From Bacteroidales bacterium (lineage in GTDB: Bacteria; Bacteroidota; Bacteroidia; Bacteroidales; BM520): a DNA stretch of 64,000 nt. Below the pieces are notes generated by a model. It saw only the letters and a program-made list of their open reading frames with translations, was not told the origin of the DNA and searched no databases. The position numbers and the translations under genes were made by a program. The DNA is taken from assembly GCA_016285515.1 (NCBI GenBank), contig JAEEQW010000003.1, forward strand, positions 1 through 64,000, written 5' to 3'. This document shows positions 18,723 through 29,226 of this stretch, in pieces (position 1 is the stretch's first letter; every line of letters starts with the position of its first letter).

Positions 18723-21177
18723 AAATTATCATGAAATTATCCTTGTCAAGGATTACCATGCCGACCTTATTGAGGACATTGTCGTTGAAAAGAAAATCGT
18801 ACGGCTGTCTGCTGTTTACTGTAACTGACACGTTCTCAATTTGTTTGTTTCCGAATCGTATAGTCTTCATATTGATTACAGCCTGTTCCGCGATGTTGCC
18901 ATCGGTGATAATCTTCGTTACGTCGCCTTCAAAGTCATCGATGTTGATAATACCTTTTTTCAGCCATTCGATGGCTTTTTTCTGTGAAATGCTTGCTTTG
19001 GAAGCGTTTGGACTATATTCAAAATCGACAGTGTAACCATCTACAATACAGCGAGATACCATTCTGTTGGATTTGTCCATGACGTAATTCACGTAGTTCT
19101 GGTTAGGATCAACTATAATATTGATAAATCCTTGCTGGGTAAGTTCGTCAATGGATTCGATTTTCGAGGATTCAGGAACGAAGTCTTTGCTTATGATTGA
19201 GAATTCGGTACGTCTGTTCAGCTGGTTTGCAAAGTCGATGAGGTCTTTGTTTCCAAGTCCGTTGATGAAGTCTTCGTCAAGAACGGTTCCTGCCTTGAAG
19301 GTGTAGCCTTTATATACATAGTCTTGCTGCAGTTTTCGTGGAACTCTTTCACCATAGCCTTTGGCTATTAATCGTTTCGAGTTGATACCACGGTCGATGA
19401 GGTATGCCACTACTGATTCGGCACGTTTCTGTGACAGTACATCGTTGCTTTCGATGCTGCCTATCATATCGGTGTGGGAAGCAAGTTCAATTATGAATGT
19501 TGGGTTTTCATCAAGTGTTTGAATAAGTCCCTGCAGTGAATCCTGATATTGCTCCTTGAGATCCCATTTTGCGAAATCGTACAGGATGTCAGGCAACACG
19601 ATAGGCTCCTGAGGAATTGGTGTCAGAGTAAAATTCACAATGAAATTGTGACTCAGTTCATGCCCCAATGTTGTTTCTTTGCCGTAACTGTTGAAGTAGT
19701 CGTCTTTTGAAACTGTTATATCGTATGTGGTTTCCTTGGCTATTTGGTTTTTTGTGAAATTGTATTCGCCGCGGTTGTTGGTTCTTGTTTGGATTGTTAC
19801 TCCATCGGTGCCGGTGAGTTCGACTGTTACGCCTTCGATTTTTTGCAGTGTCTTTTCATCGGTGACAATACCGCTGATGGTGAATTCAACAGGTGGTATC
19901 ACGAATTTGTATATGTCATCGCCGCCACGTCCGCCTTTTCTGTTGGAGCAGAAATAACCGCTGTCGGCATCCGGAACGAACAGTATTCCGAAATCGTCAT
20001 TGCTTGTGTTAAGCGGACTTCCCACGTTGTTTGGCAAGGATTGTGGAATGCCGTTTTTTAGGATGACATAGTATATGTCAAGTCCGCCAAGTCCCGGATG
20101 TCCGTCTGATGCGAAGAATAGGGTGGTGTCGTTTTTGAAGGAAGGGAACATTTCGTTGCCTTTCGTGTTGACTAAAGGGCCGAGATTGATAGCGGTTCCG
20201 AATTCTGACCCGCTTGATTTCCGGGTTGCATAGTACAAGTCCCTGCCACCCTGACCTCCTGCCCGTGACGATACGAAAACTATTGCCAGTTCGTCACTTG
20301 TGAGTGCAGGCTGTCCGAGGATTTCGGTTGAGTCTTTGGAAAGGACCACTTCTTTCGGGTCGTTCCAGTTCTGTCCGTCTCTTTTTGCGACATAAACCTT
20401 ACAACCGCAGAATAGTTCCTCCTTATCGGTGCAGAATGTATAGTACAGTCGGTTGGCGCGGAAATTGGTCGTTGCCGCCCCTTCATTGCCGGTAGTGTTC
20501 ACTATTCCGTCTTCGTCTATTGGAACGGGTTCGGTCCATTTGCCTTTGTTGTCACATTTGGTCATAAATAAGTCACTGAACTTCTGCCCCGTCCATTCAT
20601 CTTTGTTTTTTCCTTTTGCCGCATCGCGGGCGGAGGTGAAGATGATGGAATTATATGACTGGTCACTCCATGTGGGTGCGAAGTCGTCCTGTTTGGAGTT
20701 AATTGATTTCAAGGAAGTTATTTCAACGTTGTTGGGCAGTGCAAGCCATTGGGCAGCGAGTTCGCATGATTCCAAGCCTGCGATAGCAAGAGGGTGCCCT
20801 GGTGAAACTTCAAGAAAAGCCTTATATTGTTCTTTCGCTTCTTCATATTTGCCATTGAATCTCAAGGCGTTGCCATATTTGAGCAGTACCGTCGAGTCTC
20901 TTAGGGCATATTTCTGCTTGATGGCGTTTTTGTACTGTATTTCGGCTTTTTTAGTATTGTTGGTCATACAGTAGCAGTCACCTAAGCGCGCATATATCCT
21001 CGCTTTCTCGGCACGGTCCTTCTTGGTTCTCTTGGCTGCTTTCTTGTATTTTGTTATGGCCGTGGTATAATATTCTTTGTTGAATGCATTGTCGGCAGCG
21101 ACGCTGTAACGGTTCTGCCCGAATGCACTTATATTTGCGATGAGTACAGCAATCAGAAGTAATATTGACTTTTTCAT
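18715..21177 (-). CDS. OmpA-family protein with TPR and PD40 repeats (PorE-like), with extra C-terminal domain
   Basis: TPR-like N-terminus, PD40-type FTSARDAAKG/FVSSRAGGQGGRDLYYA, carboxypeptidase-regulatory-like segment ISGIVTDEKTLQKIEGVTVELTG, OmpA segment IELASHTDMIGSIESNDVLSQKRAESVVAYLIDRGINSKRLIAKGYGE. Confidence 0.85.
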   Translation of the reverse strand: MKKSILLLIAVLIANISAFGQNRYSVAADNAFNKEYYTTAITKYKKAAKRTKKDRAEKARIYARLGDCYCMTNNTKKAEIQYKNAIKQKYALRDSTVLLKYGNALRFNGKYEEAKEQYKAFLEVSPGHPLAIAGLESCELAAQWLALPNNVEITSLKSINSKQDDFAPTWSDQSYNSIIFTSARDAAKGKNKDEWTGQKFSDLFMTKCDNKGKWTEPVPIDEDGIVNTTGNEGAATTNFRANRLYYTFCTDKEELFCGCKVYVAKRDGQNWNDPKEVVLSKDSTEILGQPALTSDELAIVFVSSRAGGQGGRDLYYATRKSSGSEFGTAINLGPLVNTKGNEMFPSFKNDTTLFFASDGHPGLGGLDIYYVILKNGIPQSLPNNVGSPLNTSNDDFGILFVPDADSGYFCSNRKGGRGGDDIYKFVIPPVEFTISGIVTDEKTLQKIEGVTVELTGTDGVTIQTRTNNRGEYNFTKNQIAKETTYDITVSKDDYFNSYGKETTLGHELSHNFIVNFTLTPIPQEPIVLPDILYDFAKWDLKEQYQDSLQGLIQTLDENPTFIIELASHTDMIGSIESNDVLSQKRAESVVAYLIDRGINSKRLIAKGYGERVPRKLQQDYVYKGYTFKAGTVLDEDFINGLGNKDLIDFANQLNRRTEFSIISKDFVPESSKIESIDELTQQGFINIIVDPNQNYVNYVMDKSNRMVSRCIVDGYTVDFEYSPNASKASISQKKAIEWLKKGIINIDDFEGDVTKIITDGNIAEQAVINMKTIRFGNKQIENVSVTVNSRQPYDFLFNDNVLNKVGMVILDKDNFMIIFE

Positions 21178-21258
21178 AAAGATTCTATAGTGACTTACTA
21201 AATTTACAAAGATAATCTATTTTTTCTTAATAACGTGAAAATACTTTGCACTATTGTA

Positions 21259-21292
21259 TAAAAAAAGGGTCACCGTTGTTAGACGGTGACCC
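21259..21292 (-). terminator. Rho-independent terminator of secDF
   Basis: GGGTCACCGT-TGTTAG-ACGGTGACCC perfect 10-bp stem with T-run on the minus strand. Confidence 0.9.
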
Positions 21293-21327
21293 AAACCAAC
21301 TTAAAAGATATTATGAAAAAAACTATT

Positions 21328-24300
21328 CTATTCGACCTGCTTGTTGTTTGCCATAACAGCTTCTTTTTCCACTTTCTTGGCAAGTTTCTTTGCAACGTCT
21401 TCTTTGTCTCTAGTCAAGTCGTATGCGATATTGGAACTGATGCATACTGATGAGTAAGTACCAACTAAGATACCGATGAACAAAGCGAATGCCATTCCGG
21501 CGATACTTTCACCGCCAAGGAACAGTATGACGAGCAGAACTACCAAAGTGGTAAGAGATGACATGACGGAACGTGACAAAGTCGAGTTGATAGCCCCATT
21601 GATGTTTTCCTTCAAGGATTTCTTAGGATAGAGACCAAGATATTCACGAATACGGTCAAAGATGACCACTGATGCATTGATTGAGTAACCAATGATAGTC
21701 AGGATTGCTGCTATGAACGACTGGTCAACATCGAGTGAGAACGGAAGTATTCCGTAGAAGATTGAATAGCATGAAATTGCGATGAAGGCATCGTGAGCAA
21801 GAGCTGCAACGCCACCAAGACCGAACTGCCAACGACGGAAACGCAGTGCAATGTAGATGAAGATAAAGATCAATGACAAACCTACTGCCCAGTAAGCTCT
21901 AACTCTCATGTCGGTTGCAATTGTAGGACCAACTTTTGTTATGTTGAGGATACCGATGTATTTGTCTGAAGTTTCAGATGAGAAGTCTTCGTATGAAACA
22001 GGATCCTTGTAGTAAGAACTCAAGTTGTCGTATAACTTTCTTGTTATTTCATTTTCAACTTCTGCTGTTGCTTCTTCAACCTTATATGTTGTGGTTATCT
22101 TAACCTGTTTGTTAGGACCGAAAGTCTTTACTTCAGGTGCTGAACCGAAGGCATTGCTGAGTGATTCGGCGATAGCGGAAGTATTGACATCCTGGTCGAA
22201 ACGAACAACGTATGAACGACCACCGGCGAAATCGACGCCCATTGACAGACCCTTTGTAAGTAATGAAATAATACCTATAAGAATCAAGCATCCTGAAATG
22301 ATGTAGTATATGCGTCTTTTTCCAACGAAATCGAAATTGCAGTTGGTGAACCATTTTGCGTTGAATGCACGTTCAAACTTGATTGTGCGCTTGCGGTCAA
22401 CCATGCGAGTGTATATAAGTCTTGTTATGAAGATTGATGTGAATAATGAACACAGGATACCAATCATCAATGTTGTAGCAAAACCTTTGACAGGACCTGA
22501 ACCGAAAATGTAGAGGACAACTGCTGTGATTAATGTGGTGATGTTACCGTCTATGATAGCTGAATAAGCGCGTTTGTAACCTTCGTCAATTGCAAGTTTG
22601 ATGCCCTTGCCGTTTCTCAGCTCTTCCCTGATACGTTCATAAATAATGACGTTGGAGTCAACGGCCATACCTATCGTAAGTACAATACCGGCAATACCAG
22701 GAAGGGTAAGTACTGCACCGATTGATGCGAGAATACCTACGATAAAGAAGATATTGCAGAGAAGTGCGAGGTCTGCTACGAAACCGGAATTGTTGTAATA
22801 AACAAACATTATGATGAAGACGAGCAGGAATGCGATGAGGAATGAAAGCAAACCGCTGTTGATTGACTGCTGACCGAGAGACGGACCAACAACTTCTTCC
22901 TGAATGATTCTTGCAGGAGCAGGTAACTTACCGGCTTTAAGAATGTTGGCAATATCCTGTGCCTCTTCAACGGTCATGCCGCCACCGGATATTGATGAAC
23001 GGCCACCGGCGATTTCCTGACGAACATTCGGATAAGAATATACGTAGTTATCAAGTGTGATGGCTATTTGTCTGTCAATGTTCTGACCGGTGAGGTTCTT
23101 CCAAATACGAGCACCTTCTGCGTTCATTGTCATGGAGACTTCAACGCTGCCGTCCTGTGTGTAGTCCTGACGAGCATCTGTGATGACATCACCGCTCAAT
23201 GGAGCCTTGCCGTCACGGCTTGTAACCTTCAGGGCAACAAGTGACAGATAATCAGGGGCTCCTGACTCAGGCTTGCTGGTCCATGCAAAACGTGCATTTC
23301 TTGGAAATGATGAGCTTACTTCAGCCATATACTTGTTGACCATGGCAGTGTCTCTTATTTTTGCCATACCAACTGAAGCACCTTCTGACGGATATTGTCT
23401 TCCGTCATTGCCTGTGTAAAATGCCGGTATCAAATATCTGAATAAAGGATTCTTCTCTTCCCATTTTGCCAGATTAGCGTCGTCGGTCGAATCGTTTTCC
23501 ATAAGGTTGGAAAGTTCGTCTTCAGTGCTTTCCTCGTTTTCGGCATCGCTGACAGCAGCTTTGTCTGTTGTGCTTGGCGCATGGATTTCAGCCAGTCTTG
23601 AATTGGCTTCAAGGAATGTTGTGTATATCTCAGAGAATTTGTAGGTCTCCCAAAATTCGAGACTTGCAGTTCCCTGTAAAAGTTTTCTTACACGTTCAGG
23701 ATCCTTGACACCAGGAAGTTCGATGAGGATTCTTCCTGTACCGCTGATTCTCTGAATGTTAGGCTGGGCAACACCAAAACGGTCAATACGCTGACGGAGA
23801 ATTTCGTATGAACGGTCAATTGCACCGTCAACTTCTTTTCTCAGAACCTTCATGACCTCATCATTGGATGATGTGGTGGTTATTCCCTGGTTTTTGAATT
23901 CGTATGCAAAAATTCCTGCAAGCTGTGCAGAAGGATCAATTTCCTTGTATGATTCATAGAACAATGTCAGAAAATCAGACTGACTGTTTTTCTGCTTCTC
24001 TGTAGCCATTGCTATGGCCTGACGGAATGTGGGATCCTGTGAATCTCCTGATAACGCTTCGATGACATCAACAACTGCCACTTCCATCATGACGTTCATA
24101 CCACCCTTCAAGTCAAGACCAAGATTAAGCTCTCTCTCCTTACATTCTGCGTATGTGTACTTCTTTACCAACAAATTGTAAACGTTTTCATTGGATATGG
24201 AATCAAGGAAGTACTCATATTTGCGTGATTGTAACGAGTCAATAACCTTGTCATCATGCAACTTGTTATTGTTCAATAAATCCGTTGCCTGATTCATGAC

Positions 24301-24429
24301 ATAATCACTCTTCGAATAATTTGTTGCTTTCTTTTCAACTATTCTCGTAACTACTGAAAATGATAATTGAAACAAGCAAACTAATGCGAGTAATATCGCA
24401 AATAACCTGATTGTACCTTTAATTTGCAT
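21328..24429 (-). CDS. secDF: Protein translocase subunit SecDF (fusion)
   Basis: LGLDLKGGMNVMMEVAV, ITLDNYVYSYPNVR, GMAVDSNVIIYERIREELRNGK, second half VDFAGGRSYVVRF and SINASVVIFDRIRE. Confidence 0.95.
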   Translation of the reverse strand: MQIKGTIRLFAILLALVCLFQLSFSVVTRIVEKKATNYSKSDYVMNQATDLLNNNKLHDDKVIDSLQSRKYEYFLDSISNENVYNLLVKKYTYAECKERELNLGLDLKGGMNVMMEVAVVDVIEALSGDSQDPTFRQAIAMATEKQKNSQSDFLTLFYESYKEIDPSAQLAGIFAYEFKNQGITTTSSNDEVMKVLRKEVDGAIDRSYEILRQRIDRFGVAQPNIQRISGTGRILIELPGVKDPERVRKLLQGTASLEFWETYKFSEIYTTFLEANSRLAEIHAPSTTDKAAVSDAENEESTEDELSNLMENDSTDDANLAKWEEKNPLFRYLIPAFYTGNDGRQYPSEGASVGMAKIRDTAMVNKYMAEVSSSFPRNARFAWTSKPESGAPDYLSLVALKVTSRDGKAPLSGDVITDARQDYTQDGSVEVSMTMNAEGARIWKNLTGQNIDRQIAITLDNYVYSYPNVRQEIAGGRSSISGGGMTVEEAQDIANILKAGKLPAPARIIQEEVVGPSLGQQSINSGLLSFLIAFLLVFIIMFVYYNNSGFVADLALLCNIFFIVGILASIGAVLTLPGIAGIVLTIGMAVDSNVIIYERIREELRNGKGIKLAIDEGYKRAYSAIIDGNITTLITAVVLYIFGSGPVKGFATTLMIGILCSLFTSIFITRLIYTRMVDRKRTIKFERAFNAKWFTNCNFDFVGKRRIYYIISGCLILIGIISLLTKGLSMGVDFAGGRSYVVRFDQDVNTSAIAESLSNAFGSAPEVKTFGPNKQVKITTTYKVEEATAEVENEITRKLYDNLSSYYKDPVSYEDFSSETSDKYIGILNITKVGPTIATDMRVRAYWAVGLSLIFIFIYIALRFRRWQFGLGGVAALAHDAFIAISCYSIFYGILPFSLDVDQSFIAAILTIIGYSINASVVIFDRIREYLGLYPKKSLKENINGAINSTLSRSVMSSLTTLVVLLVILFLGGESIAGMAFALFIGILVGTYSSVCISSNIAYDLTRDKEDVAKKLAKKVEKEAVMANNKQVE

Positions 24430-24624
24430 CTTTTTTTTCTTATTTATTAATCTATTATTCTATCTAATGTTTTGTGTTTCAATGCTTTAAAAAAACATTC
24501 CGGTTTTTGACCAGTGGTTAGTTTTAAGCGTGCAAATATACTACAACTTATTCGATTACACAAAATAATTTTTTGTTAGTTTTTATTCATACGATATATT
24601 TCTATTCACAAAAATTGATTTACT

Positions 24625-26844
24625 TTGAAAAAAATTTGTCAGATGAAGTTTCTACCATATATTTTATCTGTGTTTTTGAGCACAACGGTTAGCTTTGCAA
24701 TATGTCAGAACATTACTTCCTTGTCATTCCAATACTCCGATTCTGTGCCGGTATTCAACTCCGACAATGCCAGATTCTTAATGCCCTGGACCGGCGGCAT
24801 TAATTCAGCCCAAATATGCAGAATTGATCTCAATTTGGATAAAATTGATGATATGATTGTTTTTGACAGAATCGGAAACAGAATAATGCCGTTTGTGTTC
24901 AGCGAAAATGACGCCATACAATTTGTCTATTCACCGCAATATATTGATTTACTGCCTTCTATATCAAACTGGATTATCACTGCCGACTATAACAACGATT
25001 CAAAATTCGATATCTTCACTTATACTGTCGGCGGAATTAAGGTCTATAAAAATGTTTCAGACGAACATAATCTTAGGTTTGAACAGGTGACTTTTCCGTA
25101 TCTGCGCTCGCATTATAATAATGTATATGCCAATATCCTTGCCACTGCGGTGGATTATCCGGGCCTCTGTGACATCGACTCCGACGGTGACCTTGACATA
25201 TTCGTCTTCGGTGCCCTCGGCGCATACGTGGAATTTCATCACAATTACGGAATGGAAAAATACAACTCTGCCGATTCCCTTATATTTTATAAGGAATCAG
25301 ACTGTTGGGGTAGTTTTGCCGAAAGCGAGGAGTCTAATGAAATCATCCTGAATACATGCCTCGGCGATAAAGTTATCGATTATTACTTGGATGAAAAACA
25401 TACTGGCTCAACGTTTCTTTTTCTTGATGCTGACAACAATGGGATATATGATCTTATTCTCGGTGATGTGGACTATTCAACACCGTGCCTCCTCTTCAAC
25501 AAAGATAATTCCGATGCTCATATTATAGATTATTCCTTTGTTTTCCCGAACTCTTATCCTATCACTTTAAACTCTTTTCCTGTTTTATTCAAGTCCGATT
25601 TGGATTATGACGGTTATGAGGAACTGGTCGTTTCAACTTTCGATCCTGATATTAATAAGTGTGACGGACTTAACTCGGTTTGGCTGTATAAGATTGTGGA
25701 TAATGATGGAGTTGTTGATTATCAGTTGATTACAAAATCATTTATTCAGGAGGATATGATTGATGTAGGCAACGGAGCTTTCCCTGTGCTGATAGATTAC
25801 GATAATGACAATCTTTTGGATTTGTTTGTAGGCAATGATGGGTATTGTGACAGTTGCTACCACCGGTATGGAGCTCTGAAATGTGACTATACATCAATGA
25901 TTGCCTATTACCGAAATTGTGGAACTGCGGATAATCCCCAATTTTGTCTTGTTACTGTTGATTTTGCGGATCTTTCATCATTGCATGTCAAGGGTATTTA
26001 TCCTGCCTTCCTCGATTATGACGGCGATGATGACTACGATTTGTTTGTAGGAACTGCCGATGGAGTTATTATTCGTTTTGAAAATAATGGCGGCCATTTT
26101 GTCATGATGGACAGTGATTGGCTTGGTTTAAGCTCATATTCCGAAAAATATCTTACTCCGTCTTTTTATGATTTCAATGGTGACGGAACGAAGGACTTGG
26201 TGGTGGGAAACAGTAGGGGAACGCTATGGTTTTTCGAGGGTAGAGCAGGCGATTCGGCTATTAGCTTTGAGCTGAAAACTACTGAATTCGGTGCTGTTGA
26301 CGTCCGTGATGCAGATATGTCATGGACGGGATACAGCGTTCCTTCGGCATTCAGTTACCATGACACCACGTTTTTATCCGTCGGGTCGGAGTCGGGTAGC
26401 ATATACCTATATATTATTTATGATGTTGACGAGCCTTTTGAGGTTGTGAGTGGTGTGGAATTTGGAAATCAAGGCTTCAGGGTGGCGCCGGCAGTTGGTT
26501 ACCTGAAAAAATATCCTGATATGCTTGTCGGAAATTTCTCTGGAGGTATCCAATATTTTAATGGTGTCAGCCGAAACGATGTGGGGATAGCCTCATTTAA
26601 TGATTTGCAGGCAGAAATTTATCCGAATCCTTTGTCGAAAGATATTGTGAGTGTCCGACTCCCTCATAATGTCTCTTGTGCTGTTATCAGATTGTTCTCC
26701 GTAACGGGTAGTCTGCTATTGGAATACTCTTTGACGGCAGGTACGAATGAGATAAATTTGACGGATTTTGATAACGGAATTTATTTTTATGAGATAAAAT
26801 CCGGTTTTTTGAACAAAAAAGGTAAGTTGTTGATTGTTAAATGA
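24625..26844 (+). CDS. FG-GAP/VCBS repeat protein with T9SS type A C-terminal sorting domain
   Basis: Repeated DxDxDGxxDLxVG-type blades; C-terminus AEIYPNPLSKDIVSV...IRLFSVTGSLLLEY...NLTDFDNGIYFYEIKS..KKGKLLIVK. Confidence 0.88.
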   Translation: MKKICQMKFLPYILSVFLSTTVSFAICQNITSLSFQYSDSVPVFNSDNARFLMPWTGGINSAQICRIDLNLDKIDDMIVFDRIGNRIMPFVFSENDAIQFVYSPQYIDLLPSISNWIITADYNNDSKFDIFTYTVGGIKVYKNVSDEHNLRFEQVTFPYLRSHYNNVYANILATAVDYPGLCDIDSDGDLDIFVFGALGAYVEFHHNYGMEKYNSADSLIFYKESDCWGSFAESEESNEIILNTCLGDKVIDYYLDEKHTGSTFLFLDADNNGIYDLILGDVDYSTPCLLFNKDNSDAHIIDYSFVFPNSYPITLNSFPVLFKSDLDYDGYEELVVSTFDPDINKCDGLNSVWLYKIVDNDGVVDYQLITKSFIQEDMIDVGNGAFPVLIDYDNDNLLDLFVGNDGYCDSCYHRYGALKCDYTSMIAYYRNCGTADNPQFCLVTVDFADLSSLHVKGIYPAFLDYDGDDDYDLFVGTADGVIIRFENNGGHFVMMDSDWLGLSSYSEKYLTPSFYDFNGDGTKDLVVGNSRGTLWFFEGRAGDSAISFELKTTEFGAVDVRDADMSWTGYSVPSAFSYHDTTFLSVGSESGSIYLYIIYDVDEPFEVVSGVEFGNQGFRVAPAVGYLKKYPDMLVGNFSGGIQYFNGVSRNDVGIASFNDLQAEIYPNPLSKDIVSVRLPHNVSCAVIRLFSVTGSLLLEYSLTAGTNEINLTDFDNGIYFYEIKSGFLNKKGKLLIVK

Positions 26845-26849
26845 TTTGA

Positions 26850-26880
26850 TAGTCCGACTTTTGTTTTCGGACGTCTTTTT
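26850..26880 (+). terminator. Rho-independent terminator
   Basis: GTCCGA-CTTTTGTTT-TCGGAC stem followed by GTCTTTTT, immediately after the stop codon. Confidence 0.7.
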
Positions 26881-26970
26881 AAAAATCCGGACGTCCTTTT
26901 CGTGCATCCTGTATCACTTTTTTTTATTTAGGGATTTCGTTAATTTTCGAATTGCGACTTTTGCAGCGAT

Positions 26971-27702
26971 TTGAAAATTAAAACAGAAATGAAAATAATA
27001 AGTGCTTTTGGTGATTCAATTATGAAGGGAGTCGTTTTTGACAGTAAAAGCAACTCCAAATATAAGGTAACTGATTCAAGTTTTGCTGACCTCTGTCAGA
27101 AAACTTTAAAACTTACTGTTTCCAATCATGCCAAATTCGGCAGCAGGATAAACCAGGTTTGGAACAATGTCAACAGATTTGAAAACGAGATAAGCAACGC
27201 CGACTATGTGATATTCGAGTGCGGTGGCAACGACTGCGACTTCAACTGGAGCGAAATTGCCGAGAGGCCGGATGAGGAACACAAACCAAATACAACCGTT
27301 GAGGATTTTACAAATACTTATTCAAATCTTATAGACAAGGTGCGGGAATACAAGTCGAAGCCTGTACTGCTGTCGTTGCCGGTCATAGATTCCCAGCGGT
27401 TTTTTAATACTGTTTCTGCGGGTTTGGCCAAGGAGAATATTCTCAAATGGCTGCATGGCAATGTTTATGCCATTTCCTACTGGCATGAGTCATACAATAT
27501 TCAGCTTTTTAAACTTGCGCAACAGAAACATGTGCCGATCATCGATATTACAACACCATTCATGTTGAAGTCAAATTATTGTGACTATCTTTGTAGTGAT
27601 GGCATGCACCCCAATGAGAAAGGGCATCTATTGATTGCCAATACAATACAGAATTTTGTGGTTAATTCAAAAAATGGAATAATACCGAGGGGTGAATGCT
27701 AA
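26971..27702 (+). CDS. SGNH/GDSL hydrolase-family protein
   Basis: SAFGDSIMKGV (block I), VIFECGGNDCDFNW, CSDGMHPNEKGHLLIA (D..H block). Confidence 0.88.
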   Translation: MKIKTEMKIISAFGDSIMKGVVFDSKSNSKYKVTDSSFADLCQKTLKLTVSNHAKFGSRINQVWNNVNRFENEISNADYVIFECGGNDCDFNWSEIAERPDEEHKPNTTVEDFTNTYSNLIDKVREYKSKPVLLSLPVIDSQRFFNTVSAGLAKENILKWLHGNVYAISYWHESYNIQLFKLAQQKHVPIIDITTPFMLKSNYCDYLCSDGMHPNEKGHLLIANTIQNFVVNSKNGIIPRGEC

Positions 27703-27805
27703 TCATTGGAATTCTATTTGTTCGTAAATATTTAAAAATCTGCTTTTCCGATGTCAGAAAAAGCAGGATTAAGGCATAATTTTTGTAATTTCTTAATACA
27801 AAATT

Positions 27806-28648
27806 TTGTATTTTATGAAATTCACAAGGTTCTGCTTAGTATCTGTTGCATTATTGTTGTCTATCGCCACGACTTCATTCTCGTGCCTGCGACCGAACAA
27901 CGACATTAATTCGTCAATCTATTCGTTTGAGGACCTTCATGAGCCATATCAACTGACTGATTCTCTGTTGCTTCAACGTGTCAAGTCGGAATTGACTCCA
28001 TCACAAATTTTGGTCAGAAAGGCTTATGTCTCCTCATACAACAAGGATACAAAATGTCCAAATTATGTTGCTTGGCATCTTACTGCCGAACATGCCAATG
28101 GCTCAATAAAAAGACCGAAAAATGCTTTCAGGGGCGACAAGGAAGTTCCCGAACCGCGTGTCGAATGGTATGATTACAAAAACACCGGAATGTCAAGAGG
28201 GCATCTTTGTCCCGCCGGTGACAACAAATGGGACATCACCGCAATGTATGAAACTTTTCTTATGACCAATATCGTTCCACAGGACAAAGCTCTCAACGAT
28301 GGTCATTGGAATGAACTTGAAATGAAATGCCGTTTTTGGGCAAAAAAATATGGCGACATTTACATCGTAAGCGGCCCGGTACCATGCAAAAAGCCTTGGA
28401 AAACGATAGGCGAGAAGAAAATATTCGTTCCCGATGACTTGTTCAAAGTGGTGCTTTGTCTTAACGGTTCACCAAAAGTAATCTGTTTTATCTGTCACAA
28501 TTCCGACAACAACAAGCCGATGAACCAGTCGGTGTGTTCGTTAAAGGAAATTGAGCAGCTTACGGGCATCGAATTTTTCCCCACTTTGCCCAAGTCGGTT
28601 AAACAGTCAATTGAGAATGAAGTTAATCTCTCTGCTTGGGGACTGTAA
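27806..28648 (+). CDS. DNA/RNA non-specific endonuclease (NUC1 family), secreted
   Basis: YKNTGMSRGHLCPAGDNKWDITAMYETFLMTNIVPQDKALNDGHWNELE (DRGH-like motif), signal sequence. Confidence 0.92.
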   Translation: MYFMKFTRFCLVSVALLLSIATTSFSCLRPNNDINSSIYSFEDLHEPYQLTDSLLLQRVKSELTPSQILVRKAYVSSYNKDTKCPNYVAWHLTAEHANGSIKRPKNAFRGDKEVPEPRVEWYDYKNTGMSRGHLCPAGDNKWDITAMYETFLMTNIVPQDKALNDGHWNELEMKCRFWAKKYGDIYIVSGPVPCKKPWKTIGEKKIFVPDDLFKVVLCLNGSPKVICFICHNSDNNKPMNQSVCSLKEIEQLTGIEFFPTLPKSVKQSIENEVNLSAWGL

Positions 28649-28707
28649 GTCATCATTTTTTTATATATTTGCACTGAAAAAAATTAACCAATAAATCGTT
28701 ATAAATT

Positions 28708-29223
28708 ATGCCAGTTATCATTTTTTTAGCAATTGTGGCAGTGCTTGTTATAATGTATTTCGTGTATAACAACCGCGAAATTGCACTGCGAAATGAGGCG
28801 GAAGCTCAGCGCCAGAATATTACCAACATCTTCGACAAAATGTGGAAGGTGTTCAATCAACAGGGACAAGTCGCCGATAAATATTACAACGACTTCAAAT
28901 CAATCTATCCCGAACTAATCGCTGGTCGTTACATGAACAGAAGCGGTGAGGCATGGAAATTTATCCATGAGGATAATCCTCTGTATAATAATGAGTTGTA
29001 TAAAATGATGCAGGTGTCTATTGAAGCACTTCGTGCTGAGTTCGCCACCAATCAGACCAGAATGCTTGACATGATTCGTCAGCATAAGACACTGATAGAA
29101 CAGTATCCCGGTAAATGGTTTATAAAAAATAAACAGCCGATAGAATATGTGGTGATATCATCGTCAAAGACCGAAGATGTGATTAATTCGCGTAAGGAGG
29201 ATGATGTCAAGATATTCAGCTAA
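28708..29223 (+). CDS. LemA-like family protein
   Basis: N-terminal TM then YNNREIALRNEAEAQRQNITNIFDKMWKV. Confidence 0.7.
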   Translation: MPVIIFLAIVAVLVIMYFVYNNREIALRNEAEAQRQNITNIFDKMWKVFNQQGQVADKYYNDFKSIYPELIAGRYMNRSGEAWKFIHEDNPLYNNELYKMMQVSIEALRAEFATNQTRMLDMIRQHKTLIEQYPGKWFIKNKQPIEYVVISSSKTEDVINSRKEDDVKIFS

Positions 29224-29226
29224 TTT

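Noticed and set aside
27740-27766. CTGCTTTT...AAAAGCAG hairpin after the GDSL hydrolase gene
   Set aside because: 8-bp stem without a clear T-run on the plus strand; too weak to call a terminator with confidence.
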